DNA of 64,000 nucleotides from Atherinomorus stipes (Eukaryota > Chordata > Actinopteri > Atheriniformes > Atherinidae), in contig JALJCO010013423.1 of assembly GCA_023101725.1 (NCBI GenBank), positions 62,001 to 126,000 of the forward strand. Direction: 5' to 3'. The notes beneath the pieces were generated by a model. The model was given only the letters and a program-made list of their open reading frames with translations, did no database searches and was not told where the DNA came from. Position 1 is the stretch's first letter, and each line of letters opens with the position of its first letter. This document shows, one piece after another, positions 40,436-52,116 of this stretch. The translations under genes and the position numbers were made by a program.

Positions 40436-41612
40436 TATTAGATTCTGTTCCCCCTTTTTTACAGTTGTATGATTTACTAAAAGTTCAAGTTTCTTTGTAT
40501 AACACATTTACAACAACTTTGGTTGCTGTAAGTGCCGAACAATTATGGCAACAAATCATATTTGTATTTTTTTTCCATTTCAGGCAATAAGTTACATAGA
40601 TGAAGACATGAAGACGAGCACTTGCATAGCTGGTCATCTTATGAGAACAAGACAACCAAAAAATCAGATTTCCTTCAAAGTTGATAATACATTTTATTTG
40701 TGTAGCACTTTTCATAAAACTCAAACTGCTGTTCATGTTAAAAGATAAAAACAGTTAAAATATAGAAAAGTTAAAAACAAGTTCAAATGCAGTGGTTCAA
40801 TAAAGATTAAGAAGTTCAAAATTAAAAGATAGTGGACTTAAGAACATTACACAATGTAAGCGGATCTAAATATTTGAAAGCAGCGCTGTCTGGTGCTGCA
40901 GATGTGCTGAGAGAGATTTCCAGAGGGTGGGGGCAATTACAGAATTATTAGGAGCAAATAACCATACAGAACAAGAATTATCACTAAGTGACCTAAATTA
41001 CTTAGATGATGGTGGCATTACCATAGGCAACAGATAATTATTAAATTATGATCAATAATGATCAAAAATGAGAATATACCATTTTTTTTTAACAATACTG
41101 ACGATGTATGAACAGTGGTAGGGAAACAACGGGCACATTTGCACCACTGTTGATGTAGATTCAAGGCCCAGTATACCACATAATGTAAATACACCATATG
41201 TTATAGTTTAAATCTATGAATATGTTGATGAATGTGACATTTTGTGTCTTAATCTTTCTTCACTCTCCATCTAATCTATGAATATATTTGTTAAAACCAC
41301 AAGAAGGTGCTGTACTTAAAACTTTAAACTGTGATCACTAGAACTGCTTGACATGTTTAAAGTACAACAAAATTGTTAAACTACTCGATACGTTTAATGG
41401 CATGTTGCTCCTCACTCAAGGTCCTCACTTCAGTGGTTATACACGACATTTTTCTATAGTTTTATTAAGAATCTGAGGTGAGCACTTCAGTCAGGCTGCC
41501 ACCGAGTGTTGAAATATAACATCAACTTTCATCTAAGTGCAGCAGAAATGGTGGCCCTCACTCTGCAGGTTAATTTACCCGGTCCTCACTCTGATAGCTG
41601 AACAGGAATGTT

Positions 41613-41900
41613 GTGTGTGTGTGTGTGTCAGTAGGGGTGTATGTGTGGGGGTGGGGGTTGCGGGGTGGCCGGGTCTTTTCCGTGGCGGGTGCCTGTCCTG
41701 CCCGGCTGCTGTGTTAGTTGGGACTGACCTGCAGGAATGAACTGGTGCTGGTTGGTCTCGCCTGGTTTGGGGGCTGGGTGGGGTGGACTTGTGGCGTGGG
41801 GGAGGGTTGGTGGCCCCGTGGTCCCCATCCATGGTATATGTGGGTGGGTGTATGACTGGAGGAGGGGCGTGAGTGCAGGGGGGGTATGGTTGCCCGTGGG
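41613..41900 (+). repeat. (GT)n followed by G-rich low-complexity tract
   Basis: (TG)n at 41611-41628, then a run of GGGTGGG, GGGGGTTG and GTGGGTGGGTG words to about 41900. It has G-quadruplex-forming potential on the + strand. Confidence 0.7.
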
Positions 41901-42323
41901 AGTGTATGGGGGTGAAAAGAAAATAGCTTGGGGAAAATTAGACCATTTCTGGCTAAAATGACTCTGGTTGGTCTAAGTTGAACATGTGTTATATCACAGC
42001 TCGGCTGGTGAACTGAACCAGTGAAAGCAATAAACACAACTGGTTTTACCTAGAACAAAGATTTAAAGGGGAACCAAAAGAACAAAAGAGAAGCTGAGCT
42101 CCTAAATCATGACAACGAAACAAGCAGCACCAATAACTAAAGCTTTCCTCTATATAGATAAAATGAGTTATAAAAACAAACAAACAAACAAACAAAAACA
42201 AGCAATAATCAGAGCAAGGAGGCAGCCGTAAAAGAAGATCAAAGACGATGATGTCAAAGGTTCGGAATTCTGAAGTTTCCTAGCAACTGGCATCAAAGGC
42301 TGCTGACATCAGCACCTGCCTTG

Positions 42324-42334
42324 TGATGTCATCA
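42324..42334 (+). promoter_or_regulatory. CRE/ATF-like motif upstream of the USP-like gene
   Basis: TGATGTCATCA, one mismatch from the TGACGTCA core, with a second half-site TGACATCAG at 42304. They lie about 240 bp upstream of the ATG. A TATAAT-like word is at about 42375. Suggestive only. Confidence 0.25.
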
Positions 42335-42565
42335 AACGTGTGACATGAAAGCTTTCTTTACAAAGTCAAAGCTGCTATAATTTCAGTTCAGCGTGGACTT
42401 TTCAGCGATAAACACATACAGAGATTCTCCTCACAACAAACAGTGATCTTCACTACTTTCAAATCTACTCTAGAGACAAATTTTAGGAATTACAACTCAA
42501 CTTTAACCAAAGACATATTTATAAACCGTTTCTTTTAAAATCATCATTTGTTTTGACAAACTGCA

Positions 42566-44578
42566 ATGGCTGAAAACCAGAAACAACCACAATCTGGTGC
42601 GAGACGGTACCTCCAGAAGACAGAAGAAAGTTTCCCAAATTCTGCAAACAGGACTCAGAGAATACCATCCCATCTCCTTCAGAGGCAAGTGGAGTCTCTG
42701 CAAAATCAGGTGGGAAATCTCAACGAGAGACTGATGAGAAAGAACCAATTTCTCACAATGGAAAAAAACAGAAGGTTAGATGCTGAACGAGCGTTAGAGT
42801 CCAGCAGAAATCAGATTTACTACCTGAGGAATGAAGTAGACGATTTAAAAGGACGTCTACAGAAAAAAAATGTGTTTCTGTCTGTGGAAAAAGACAAAAG
42901 GACAAAAGCTGAGGAGGAATTGCAAGAGTTAAAATCTACTAAAGAGCTGGTGCGCAACTTAAACAATCAGCTCGAGGCTCTGAAGATGCGGATGGAGAGA
43001 AAAATCAGGTTCTTTCTGAAGAAAGAGAGAAACGGATTAAGGCTGAACAAGGGTCGAAAAGCACATGGAATTGTCTGGTGGAGGCCGACCGACAATACGA
43101 ACTAGAAAACCGTCTGAGGAAACAGTTTCAGCAGGAGCTACAAAAATACAAGGAGGTCTTTGGAGAACTGGATCAGACCTCTGACAAACCGAAGGCAGGT
43201 CAGTGTGAACAGAGACAGACGGGGAACGCAGACGAGCTGGAACATTTAAAGAAACGCTTGGAAGAAGAAATACGAGCAAACCATGAACTGAAATCTAGAC
43301 TGGAGTCTCAGGAGAAGACAGTCGAGGATTTAGAGTGGAAAATGGCCGAACTTACTGTCAAATTCAACATGGCAACTCGTAGCAACGGTCATGTATCTGA
43401 AGCAGAAGCATCTGTGGACCCAAGCTCTCACGTCCCTGAGAAAGTAGCCGCTGAACCACAGATGGTTAAACAAGTTGACTTGCAGCCACAGAAAATCTCT
43501 GGACCAGAGCTGGATTCAGAATCAACGTCAGATCAACAGAAACCATCAACTCCAGTCACACAATCAGGAGTTAACGTGGGCGGGAGGCCTCAGGAGCCCC
43601 GCTCCGCCACCTCGGACCTGATCTCCGTCACCCGCAACCAGAAACATCCCACCCCAAACACACAGGACCGTCATGAAGGGGAAACACGCAGGAATGGAGG
43701 AAACACAGCAGGACGTCGTCCAGCTGTTCACAGACCTTCATACATGGAGCTTATGAAGCAGTTTTGCAAGTTTGCTAATTCATCTAGTAACTGCTGGATG
43801 AACGCCACGTTTCAGAGTTTGCTGAACCTGAACGCAGTCACAAGCAAACTTGCTCAGGAGGCTTTTAAACGGTTCTTTTGAATATGAAAAACTGCTTTTA
43901 AACGCATTTAAAAACCCTGGAAGTCACTTTGGAGGATCAGAAATCCTCCCAGTTTTACAGGAGTTCAGTCTTTTCGAACCCTTGCTACTCCTTCATCAGC
44001 AAAATGATGCCCTGGACCTTCTGGCACTTTTATTACCTCAGTTGCAGCAGTCTGGGATTCAGTCGAGCCTTCAAGTAAAGAACAGCAGCAGGTGTGAGCA
44101 GTGTGGAATCACTGAAAGCAGAACGGAAAGGCTCGGTGAGATCTTCTATCTGCCACAATTACAGCAGAAACACACTCTCAACTCGCTGTTCAACTCCGCA
44201 CTCCGAGAGTACAGCGGCATGGACAAGTGTAGAAACTGCAAGTTCAGACTTGAACATGAATCTTCTTTCATGAAGCCGCTCCCTGATATTATGACGCTCT
44301 GCCTCCCGTGGAAACATTATCCAACACGGCCGACCATCCAGGTATCGTTTTCTAAAGCAATCCTTGTTCCAACAGAAGAAGGAGACCAGCGATACTCACT
44401 GAAATCTGTCATTTGTTTCAAACGTTTAAGCCCAACGGTGTCTCACTTTTATACGTACGTGTTTCGTGACGGCATGATCGTTAAACTTGATGATGAGCGG
44501 ATAACTGCTCTCAACAGTTTACACGACGTTGTTCATAACGGAATGGTTTATTTCTATGAAAAGCGCCCAGAGCCTTAA
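42566..44578 (+). CDS. USP-like deubiquitinase with N-terminal coiled coil, single exon, two frameshifts
   Basis: Three overlapping open frames form one gene: 42566 to about 43004, then to about 43866, then to the TAA at 44576-44578. Start ATG has G at -3 and G at +4. Residues about 40-190 are coiled coil with three similar blocks (MRKNQFLTMEKN, QKKNVFLSVEKD, MERK-NQVLSEER), spaced about 43 residues. A Ser/Pro-rich linker follows. The C-terminal part looks like peptidase family C19: Cys box NSSSNCWMNATFQSLLNL (Cys codon 43792), two CxxC pairs (CEQC, CRNC), and His box SHFYTYVFRDGMIVKLDDE (His codon 44444). Expected role is removal of ubiquitin; substrate unknown. The breaks are an A5 run at 43000-43004 (one A short) and a T4 run at 43863-43866 (one T extra); repaired length is about 670 residues. 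It has no introns and no visible poly(A) tail. The catalytic core is shorter than usual for a USP. Confidence 0.75.
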
Positions 44579-45224
44579 AACAGAAGCCAAGAACAGCAGC
44601 AGAAGACGACAGATGAGGTCAGTGAAAGTGAAATCATCTTGACAGGATCACGACTCAGCGGAAATAAGCGTCTAGACAAGTATCGATAAATCAAGCTTGA
44701 TATATCGCTCACTTTTAAACCATGTAAAAGTCAATTGACAGAAAACCAAGACAGTCTTTAATGAATTAAGATCAGAACGAGAAGCCCCCCCCCCCAGGTC
44801 CCACGCTGTCAACAACAGCGAGACACAAGGATATTATTTATAATTATACAGTTAAATAATCTAGCAGATATCTGGAGGAACATAAACCTGAATAGAAAAG
44901 AGGACACGTGGTTTAAACAAAATGGTGACAGCAAATCTAGAAATGATTACTGGCTAGTGAGATACCAGATATCTCAAATTGTTTCTAGGATACAAACAAA
45001 ACAGCTGACCAAGACAGATGAGATGAGATAGGAAGCTTTATTGTCATTGCAAAGGGAATTTGGTTTGGCAACATCTCTTGTAGCAGCTACAACATCCTAG
45101 TCATTATTAAAATATAAATAGTTAAACAAACAAACAAACAAGCAAAAAAGTAGAAAAGGCACATTTAAAACATTTACAGCAAATACGCAGCAGCATGCAA
45201 AACAAATATGTTTGACAATATGCG

Positions 45225-45266
<42 letters not shown>

Positions 45267-45800
45267 CATACAAGACCAAAAAAAAACCCCAATGAATAAA
45301 TAAAACAAATGGTCAAACACAAAACCAGTCAGGTCATTCACACAATCACACAACGCGCCCTAAAGTGAAAACATTTGTTCAGTTAAAAATTAACAATATT
45401 GTAACAAGCAATATAAAAAAGAAAAGAAATAGAGGAGTAGGAAACAGTAACAATTATAGCTATTATATGTAGATGTTTCAGCATATAAAACACCACTTCA
45501 GACCATTACTGCATCAAATCAAAGTTTATTCATGAAGCACATTTAATAACTTTTGTTGACCAAAGTTCTGAACAAGCAATGCATTTAAAAAAAAGTTGAA
45601 AAGATTTTAAAAAAGCAAAATCTGAACATTTAAAACTTTGATATAAAATCCAACATAAACATAAAGAACTACAGAACGGGACTACGGATGGAAATTAGCA
45701 TGTCGCTAAAATCTCGTATGTATTTACAGGAAATTTCTGTCCCATTTAAATAAATACTTTTAAAATTAGAAAGTAAAAAGTCCAACAAAACACTAAACCA
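44579..45800. other. 3' flank of the USP-like gene with repeats
   Basis: No clear AATAAA follows the stop. It contains GGAAGCTTTATTGTCATTGCAAAG-type sequence at 45030-45060 (typical of fish LINE/SINE 3' ends), a (CA)n microsatellite at 45227-45262 and AT-rich DNA. No gene seen. Confidence 0.5.
45227..45262 (+). repeat. (CA)n microsatellite
   Basis: About 18 uninterrupted CA units. Minus-strand open frames across it are artefacts. Confidence 0.95.
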
Positions 45801-45807
45801 GCTGAAT

Positions 45808-46281
45808 TTAATTAGCACAGCTCCTCTGCAGGTAGATGAGCTCGTTAGTGAAAACACCTGTTCTAAACGAGCAGGTTCGAAACAATGCAAGCGTCAGAAT
45901 AAAACTGCTGAAAGCCTGGATCAAACCACACGAATTTAGCCTGATTTTGGCCCGACGGAGGCGTCGCAGACAGTCGCTCACTGTCGTGCACGATTCTGAG
46001 TTGTCGGATAGGACGTCGTGCCTTTGCTCCGTGTAATATGACATAATCAGCGATTGATCAGTTTCCATACGACTGACGTAGCCAGAAAAAACAAAACAAA
46101 ACAAAATAACAATACTGGGTATGCCAAATTCATTTTCAACAGTGTTAAACCTCCGCGAACATTCAAAAGGGTATATTTCTCTTGAATAGAATATTACGTT
46201 ATTAACACGAAACATAACCGCAGATGTGTGTGTTCTTTCAGCAACAGTCAGCAGTCGTTCACAGCAGGTCCAAACATTCAC
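45808..46281 (-). CDS. Unrecognised 157-codon ORF, related fragment at 54205-54300
   Basis: The minus-strand ORF begins MNVWTCCERLLTVAERTH and ends in ALFRTCSFRTGVFTNELIYL plus 7 residues. I do not recognise the family. It has a hydrophobic stretch (IPSIVILFCFVFSGYV), a DCLRRLRRAKIRL basic segment and several Cys. The last 25 codons match a second minus-strand fragment at 54205-54300 (FRTAGFTKELIYLGEE) that conserves the reading but is otherwise broken. That could mean a multicopy host gene or a repeat. No splice or promoter evidence was found, so it may be a chance ORF. Confidence 0.25.
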   Translation of the reverse strand: MNVWTCCERLLTVAERTHTSAVMFRVNNVIFYSREIYPFECSRRFNTVENEFGIPSIVILFCFVFSGYVSRMETDQSLIMSYYTEQRHDVLSDNSESCTTVSDCLRRLRRAKIRLNSCGLIQAFSSFILTLALFRTCSFRTGVFTNELIYLQRSCAN

Positions 46282-46384
46282 GTATGTGACGCTCTCTAAT
46301 AAATCAGAGACAAAGTCATAGAAAAATCACTTTGTGTTTAAATAAAAACACTGCAACATAACAGACATTGCGCTCAATGAGATG

Positions 46385-46580
46385 AACAAATATGCAGTGT
46401 TGTATAAAGTCCCCAAGAGCCATACTTGAGTAAAAGTAAAAGTACCTTACTGGAAAATTACTCGAGTAAAAGTGAAAGTCGCCTGTTAGAATATTACTTG
46501 AGTAAAATTTAAAAAGTAACTAGTATTTACTGTACCTAAGTATTAAAAGTAAAACGTACTGTTAATAAAACACAATCAGA
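46385..46580. repeat. AGTAAAAGTA-type dispersed repeat
   Basis: Repeated ACTTGAGTAAAAGTAAAAGT and ACTCGAGTAAAAGTGAAAGT words, a very common vertebrate DNA-transposon-derived repeat. Confidence 0.7.
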
Positions 46581-46899
46581 ACTTTGAGTTTAACATTTTC
46601 TTTATTCCCGTTTTAGTTTTTAAATTTTGTTTAATTTGCAAAGTGTAAAGGAACTTCAATACCTCCTTTCATAAACCCAACCATAAAGAAAAATACACAC
46701 AAACACATCCTTGCAGACCTGCATGCATGCCTACCAACATTCATACCCACGTGCATTTAATTTTAAATCATTTCTAATAAACTCTTAGAGCTCGGAGGTG
46801 ATGCAAACAAACAAAGAACTTGACTGGTTGAACTTTAACATGACTGCAGTGCGACAGCACTTGAACTGTCCATCCAGTCATGACTGAACCCTGAAAAAA

Positions 46900-46985
46900 T
46901 GTTTCATGTCGTTACGATACCAGTAGTTTATGGTGCTTTTTTTATTTTATTGATACCAATACTACCAAACTTAGGTACGGCTGGC
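46900..46985. mobile_element. End fragment related to the 22185-24564 transposon
   Basis: GATACCAGTAGTTTATGGTGC followed by TTGATACCAATACTACC resembles the reverse complement of 24485-24550 (GGTACTTTTTCCATCGATACC type). Partial. Confidence 0.4.
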
Positions 46986-47233
46986 GTTGTTTATTAGATG
47001 TACACAATGGAACAGAGCAGCAACATCGAGACTTGGATTGAGCCATTCCTGGCCCGGAAGAGGAAGCTTCAGATGTTTCAACTTCCGGAAACCGGAACGC
47101 GGAAGCGTGATAATCCCCTATAGTATTGTTCCGTCCAAATTATTGAAGGCGCGCCGTGGTGCTTTCGCTGTCGGTTCGGTCAGCTGCACTCATATCAACA
47201 AAAGATTGAATTTCCCCGTTAAATGTTGATATT

Positions 47234-47519
47234 GTGGTAAATGGGGTGAGTTTTCGCCTTCACTGCTGGGGAGGTTGGTATTGCAGCCAGCCTCAGATGG
47301 GTAGATGGTTTGTCAATACAGCCAGCATTAGCTATGGAGGTTTATCTGTAGCATTATTTTTTCACTTTTTCATTTCTGTAACGTATGTTTTGCTCTTTCT
47401 AGGGTCAGACGAGGATACCCGGGGACTCATTGCCTGGAGGGGCACTGTGCCATTTATCTGGCAGTACATCCTGGGGTTTGGAGGCTGAGGGGAAAAAAGA
47501 AAAAAATGTCTGAAATAAA
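47234..47519 (+). other. Possible small terminal exon with poly(A) signal, unrecognised
   Basis: After a pyrimidine-rich stretch and the acceptor-like ctttctag (47402), an open frame reads GSDEDTRGLIAWRGTVPFIW and ends QYILGFGG plus stop at 47486-47488. AATAAA follows at 47514. A 38-codon ORF starting MEQSSNIETWIEPFLARKRK lies upstream at about 47008. The arrangement resembles a small gene's 3' end, but no family is recognised and no junction is proven. Confidence 0.2.
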
Positions 47520-49060
47520 ATCAGTTTAATTTATATTAATAGTGGTGTGGGTTTTTGTAATATTTTTTTGGTGTCTTTTTTGCATTTGCATTTATTTGTG
47601 TGTCCTCACAGTAACATGCTGTCTAATACTGATGCTTCAATAACAATGATGTAATATAATCACCTTTTAGTCACATTATGTATTACATTCATACTTGTGT
47701 GTGTTTTTTTCCATATTAAGTATTTCTAGCATACTTGTATTTATCTTACATCAAAGTAAAAATTACGTCAGATGTTTTACTAGTAGGTTCACACAAATTA
47801 CAAACGGCTGCAGACCTGCGCAGCTTCAGCCAGTAGCAGTAGGAGATCAATTCGCCATTGCCGATTTCGGCGTAAGGCTTCCCTAAGGATACCCATGTTT
47901 TCGTGATGAGAAATAACCAGAAAAAACACACGGTAAAAAGCGCCGGCAGAAGATGGCGGCGGTGCGCTGTGGCTGTACACACCGGTCAAAAATTTCCGTA
48001 GAAGAAGTCGACACTGGCCTTTCATTTCAGAGTGTGTTATTTTCAACCTGGATCTAGTCATCAACGCTTGTTTAACGTTGGCAAATCGATGCTTGCAAGG
48101 GTCACCGCACCCCTCTTTGCCCAGCAAGTACAGGTCACGTGGAGGTACACTTTAATAAACCGTAATTTCCCGTAGTTTACTTCATTTAAGGGGGGATTTG
48201 TGCACAAGGTCTTCACCTTTCTTCCTTCCATAAAGTTATGGACTGCTGTTCAAGAATGTTTCAGTCTGCATTACTTCTGTTAAATCCTCAGTGAAAAGCA
48301 ACCGTCACTTGAAACCAACTTTTATGAAGTATTCCTGTACCAGGTGTTTACGTCTTGGTTCCATAAAGTTGCAAACTACAGTTCCAGACTTTTTCAGACT
48401 GCATGCTGTCAGTGTTGCATATTGTGCATTTTGATCAATGTTAAGTGTCCCAGCAGCACAAGCTAATCACAAATAAAATGCTTTGCTTATGTTTATATTT
48501 GAAGGGCCTGTAACGTAAGTAAGGAAACATCTAGGAACTCTGAAATATGGACAGAGCTTTCGAGTCGTTTTGTTTGCTGTTAATCAAGAGAGATTAAAGA
48601 AATGGCTATATGTTGCATGGCTGCAAGACAGATGAGGAGATAGGACAGCAATCCAACAACTAACGTCACACGCTTATGTGCAAGTTGGAGTTTGCTCCAG
48701 TAAATTAGTGCATAGGCTACATCCACCACAGAAACTGGCGATGAAAATTTGGATGAAATGAGAGTTCCATTCATACGGATGATACCCAGCTGGGTGGACG
48801 AAAGCCAATTCCAGATACTGCGACAAATACAACTACAACAACAACAAATACAGGCGTTGAAAATTTGGATGAAGTGAAGAGTGAAAAAATGCTGATTCTT
48901 GCCTCAGTGGAAAACATCAGCTCAGTAAAGTTAAGCTCTTGAAAAAGGAACATTATGTAAAAAAAAAAAAAAAAAAAAATCACCTGTAAAAAAGATCGAA
49001 AGTACAAGTGAAAAAGATCAGTACAGACCTGCGCAACCTGGGCATAAAACATTTAAAATG
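47520..49060. other. Intergenic sequence, unclassified repeats
   Basis: 47760-48150 has higher CpG content with short open stretches on both strands (for example minus-strand MGILREALRRNRQWRIDLLL), perhaps a transposon-derived 5' exon. 48720-48880 repeats a GAAAATTTGGATGAA(A/G)TGA motif twice. A poly(A) run lies at 48958-48979. Nothing can be named. Confidence 0.35.
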
Positions 49061-49068
49061 AACATTAA

Positions 49069-49893
49069 GGTCGTTTTCACACATATGTGGGCGGAGCCAG
49101 GTGCTGCCACAGCAGTGAAAAGGTGACAATGTTTCAATTTTCAACTAATACGGCTCCGTTTCACATCTGCTTTTTAATCACCGCGCCCAGCAGTCGCTCT
49201 ACAGACTGGAGCGTTGTGTATCCATGGCAACCAGACGGAAGTAGACGCGTCCCCGCTGTATGGTGTGGTGGATGGTGTGTTGAAGACAAGACAGGGTTGC
49301 GTATGGAAAACAATGTTTTCATGTGTGGAGGCGGCGGATTTCCAAACCGACCAGAGCAAGACGCTGATTGATTCTGCTGAACCGCGGAGTCCGACCATAC
49401 GCAGATATTATCGGTAAACGGCAGGTAGCGGTGAGTTGTAAACATGAGCATTAACGCTTAGTCTGCTAGTCCTTGTTGGTAATTTTTTCCAGTGTTTGTG
49501 AACGCCCCGTTGATCTTAACATTAGAAATATATCAGTAGCTAGCAAACACAAGATAATACTAAATGTTACATTTAGGCCGTAACCCTGTTATTTGTAATA
49601 TAATACTGTCAATAAGAAGGATATCCCAACAGTACAGCTGCCTACGGATACCTGTTTAGTTCAAAAAGGTGGAGTATCTGGGATTTAGGCCGAGCTAAAG
49701 TTGGTGCGTGTTCACACATCACTCGTGTTGCATTTCAGGTCGACGCAAGCCGCTCCGAAACCATCCCGTACAGCCGGTCCGAGAACGGGCGAGATAGGTC
49801 GACTGTGAGCATGTTCACACAGACCCAGTCACGCCGTGTTCGGTACCAAAACACAGTTAGGTCCACCTAATTGGGTTCTGTGTGAAAACGACC
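49069..49893. mobile_element. MITE with perfect 15-bp inverted repeats
   Basis: GGTCGTTTTCACACA at 49069-49083 and its exact reverse complement at 49879-49893. 825 bp without a transposase. No clear target duplication beyond AA. Confidence 0.8.
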
Positions 49894-50624
49894 AAAATGG
49901 GACAAATGGGACAAGATAAAGCCAAGTCATGGATCGTCAAAACTCAGGAAGTACTGGGCACGTCCTATACGGTAGCACTGTCAAAAGACGTCCTTTTGTG
50001 TCAGCAGAGAGAAGTAGAAGCACAAGGCTTCATGATGACATGTTGCTGGAGCGAATACTGACAGCAAATAACGAGAGAGTCTGATGCAGGTCACATTTTC
50101 TGTCCAGGGTACATCCAACATCTGCAAGTGAATCCCTTTGGTATCCTCTTGTATACCGAGCAAGAAATTGCAATTCTTGCAGATCACCTCCACCACCGTT
50201 CTCAAGTGACCCTTCTCCTTGTGAAATGGTTTCCAATGATCACACTGTGGCCAACCTATCCATTTGGCTAATAAAAATGTTTTTTAAAAGTCAGAAAAAT
50301 CACTACCATTAAAGTTAACCAAGTGGAAACTGACTACATCTGGGCCCTAATGCAAGGCGTCTTGCTGGCCTTCAACAGGCAAGATATTTTGGGATACCCT
50401 GAGATACTATGTAAAATTCTCCAAGGCTCTTTTACAAAAACAGAGCTGAAGGGCATCACTGTGCTACACCTGTGCTCAGCACATATCCTGAAGGTCGTTT
50501 CTGTTTCCTTTTCCACGAAGACCAGAGATAAAGGCCTGCAGGAATTTACCAATCATTCAGTGGCACATCTGGTCAATAGTATCAGCCTGAATGCTGCAGT
50601 CCTAATTTTTGGCCATATGGGACG

Positions 50625-51203
50625 TAGGGCTGCCTGATTATGGAAAAAATCATTATCACGATTATTTTATCAATTATTTTATTGATCCTTCTGGTATCAT
50701 TTTATTTATCCTTCTGAGATAAATAAAGGATATTTCATTTAATTTAATTTCATTACATTTTCATTTTGGCCAATGTTGAAATCACGATTATTCAAACAGT
50801 TATCTCTAGTTGCACAATGCATTCATTTAATTAAGGTTTCTAGCACTGAAAATAAATATAGGCTACAAATATGTACCTTACAACTGTATCGAAATATATC
50901 CAAATAAACAACGTATCCAGCTGTTCTGCAATTTCTCTGTATTTAAAAAAAAAAACTTATATATGTAAAAAAACATCCCAAAATAAACTTTGTTGAGCTT
51001 TAGTACAATGCTAGAACATTCCAAATCTAACATTTTTGTTAATGACACCCAACAAACTGTCTTGGATAACAAACTTATAGAAATTGTGCCAAGAAAAATG
51101 GGGGGGGGGGGACCTTTTGTTTCAACTCAATTATTTGAGTTTGGAGATTGTTTGATACAAAAATTGAGATCACGATCAAATTTCCATTAATTGCACAGTC
51201 CTA
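50625..51203. mobile_element. hAT-like MITE inside the transposase relic
   Basis: The ends TAGGGCTGCCTGATTATGG and (inverted) TAGGACTGTGCAATTAATGG match imperfectly. The interior is AT-rich with CACGATTATTTT and GATCACGAT words. GGGAC is present on both flanks. A partial copy of the same end lies at 7450. Confidence 0.65.
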
Positions 51204-51410
51204 ACGGGACAGATATTTGGCAGTAGGTTCTCCCCATCAGGACGTAGAGGAGAGCTTGGATGTCATCAAACGCTGCATCAAGAGCAAGTCCGACCTGGAT
51301 AATTCCAGCATTCAGCCAACAGACGCAACCTGAGCCACCAAAGAGATCCAAGACTGTTCTTGCCAACTCACCATTTCAGCTTTTTTTTAAGTGGTCCTGG
51401 AAAGAGACCA

Positions 51411-52116
51411 AGGGGCAAACTCCGCCTCAGAACAGTGAAGCTCTCTTCCGCGTTGTAAATAGTGTAATCCTCCCTTCATCCGCTAGGGGCTGGCTCCAAG
51501 AGCGAGCAAATCCCCATAGACTCCCATGTTAAAAACGCCAACTTCACAGCAGAAATAAACAGGTTTACAGCCTGGTTCAAAAAATCATTTTAGGTTTATT
51601 AGGTCAAGTTTACCTTCATGTCAACTGTGAGGGGGGTGAATTTTTTTATAACTCATTCGTTTAGATGTTATTTATTCTTCAAATTACACATAATTAAGGG
51701 CGTATCCTTATGATTGACATGCGGCAGACCGGAAGCTCCGCCTGCCGACCGGAGGCTCCTAGTTAGCTCCTTCTTTGCTCTTAATAAGGTCTCAGTTTGT
51801 TACAGAGTCGCACAACGGCGGTGTTTAGTCAGCGAATTGCAAGTCTAAGCATGTCTTACCTTAACCATGCCGCTTAGGGGGCTTATCTTTGTTAGCTCCT
51901 CTTAGTTTCGTGTTAGCTCAGTTAGCGTTTAGCCCACAGTACGTCAGCTGTCAATCATTTGCCCCGCGGCCGCGCTGTGCCCATTTTAGTATTTTCCTGG
52001 AGTGACGACGTACGTGACACGGCAAGATGGCGACGGTAAGACACGCCCACCTGGCTTCACATTTCTCTATTCAGAAGAGACCGGAAGCTACGTCCAGTAA
52101 TTATATACAGTCTATG
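51411..52116 (+). mobile_element. 706-bp repeat with perfect 10-bp target duplication
   Basis: AAAGAGACCA occurs at 51401-51410 and 52117-52126. The body contains GAGCGAGCAAATCCCCATAG and ACTCCCATGTTAAAA, a very common spiny-rayed-fish repeat, a CAAGATGGCGACGG box near the right side, and ends TTATATACAGTCTATG. It is inserted into the transposase-like relic. Confidence 0.85.

Larger units (their letters stand above)
39560..42300. other. Intergenic stretch between the broken gene and the USP-like gene
   Basis: After the last exon of the broken gene there is AATAAA near 40162, then a MITE (40225-40435), AT-rich sequence with CATCATCTTATGAGAACAAG-like words, and a G-rich low-complexity tract (41613-41900). 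No other coding sequence was recognised. Confidence 0.5.

Noticed and set aside
41575..42037. Pro/Thr/His-rich minus-strand ORFs
   Set aside because: Antisense of the GT- and G-rich low-complexity tract.
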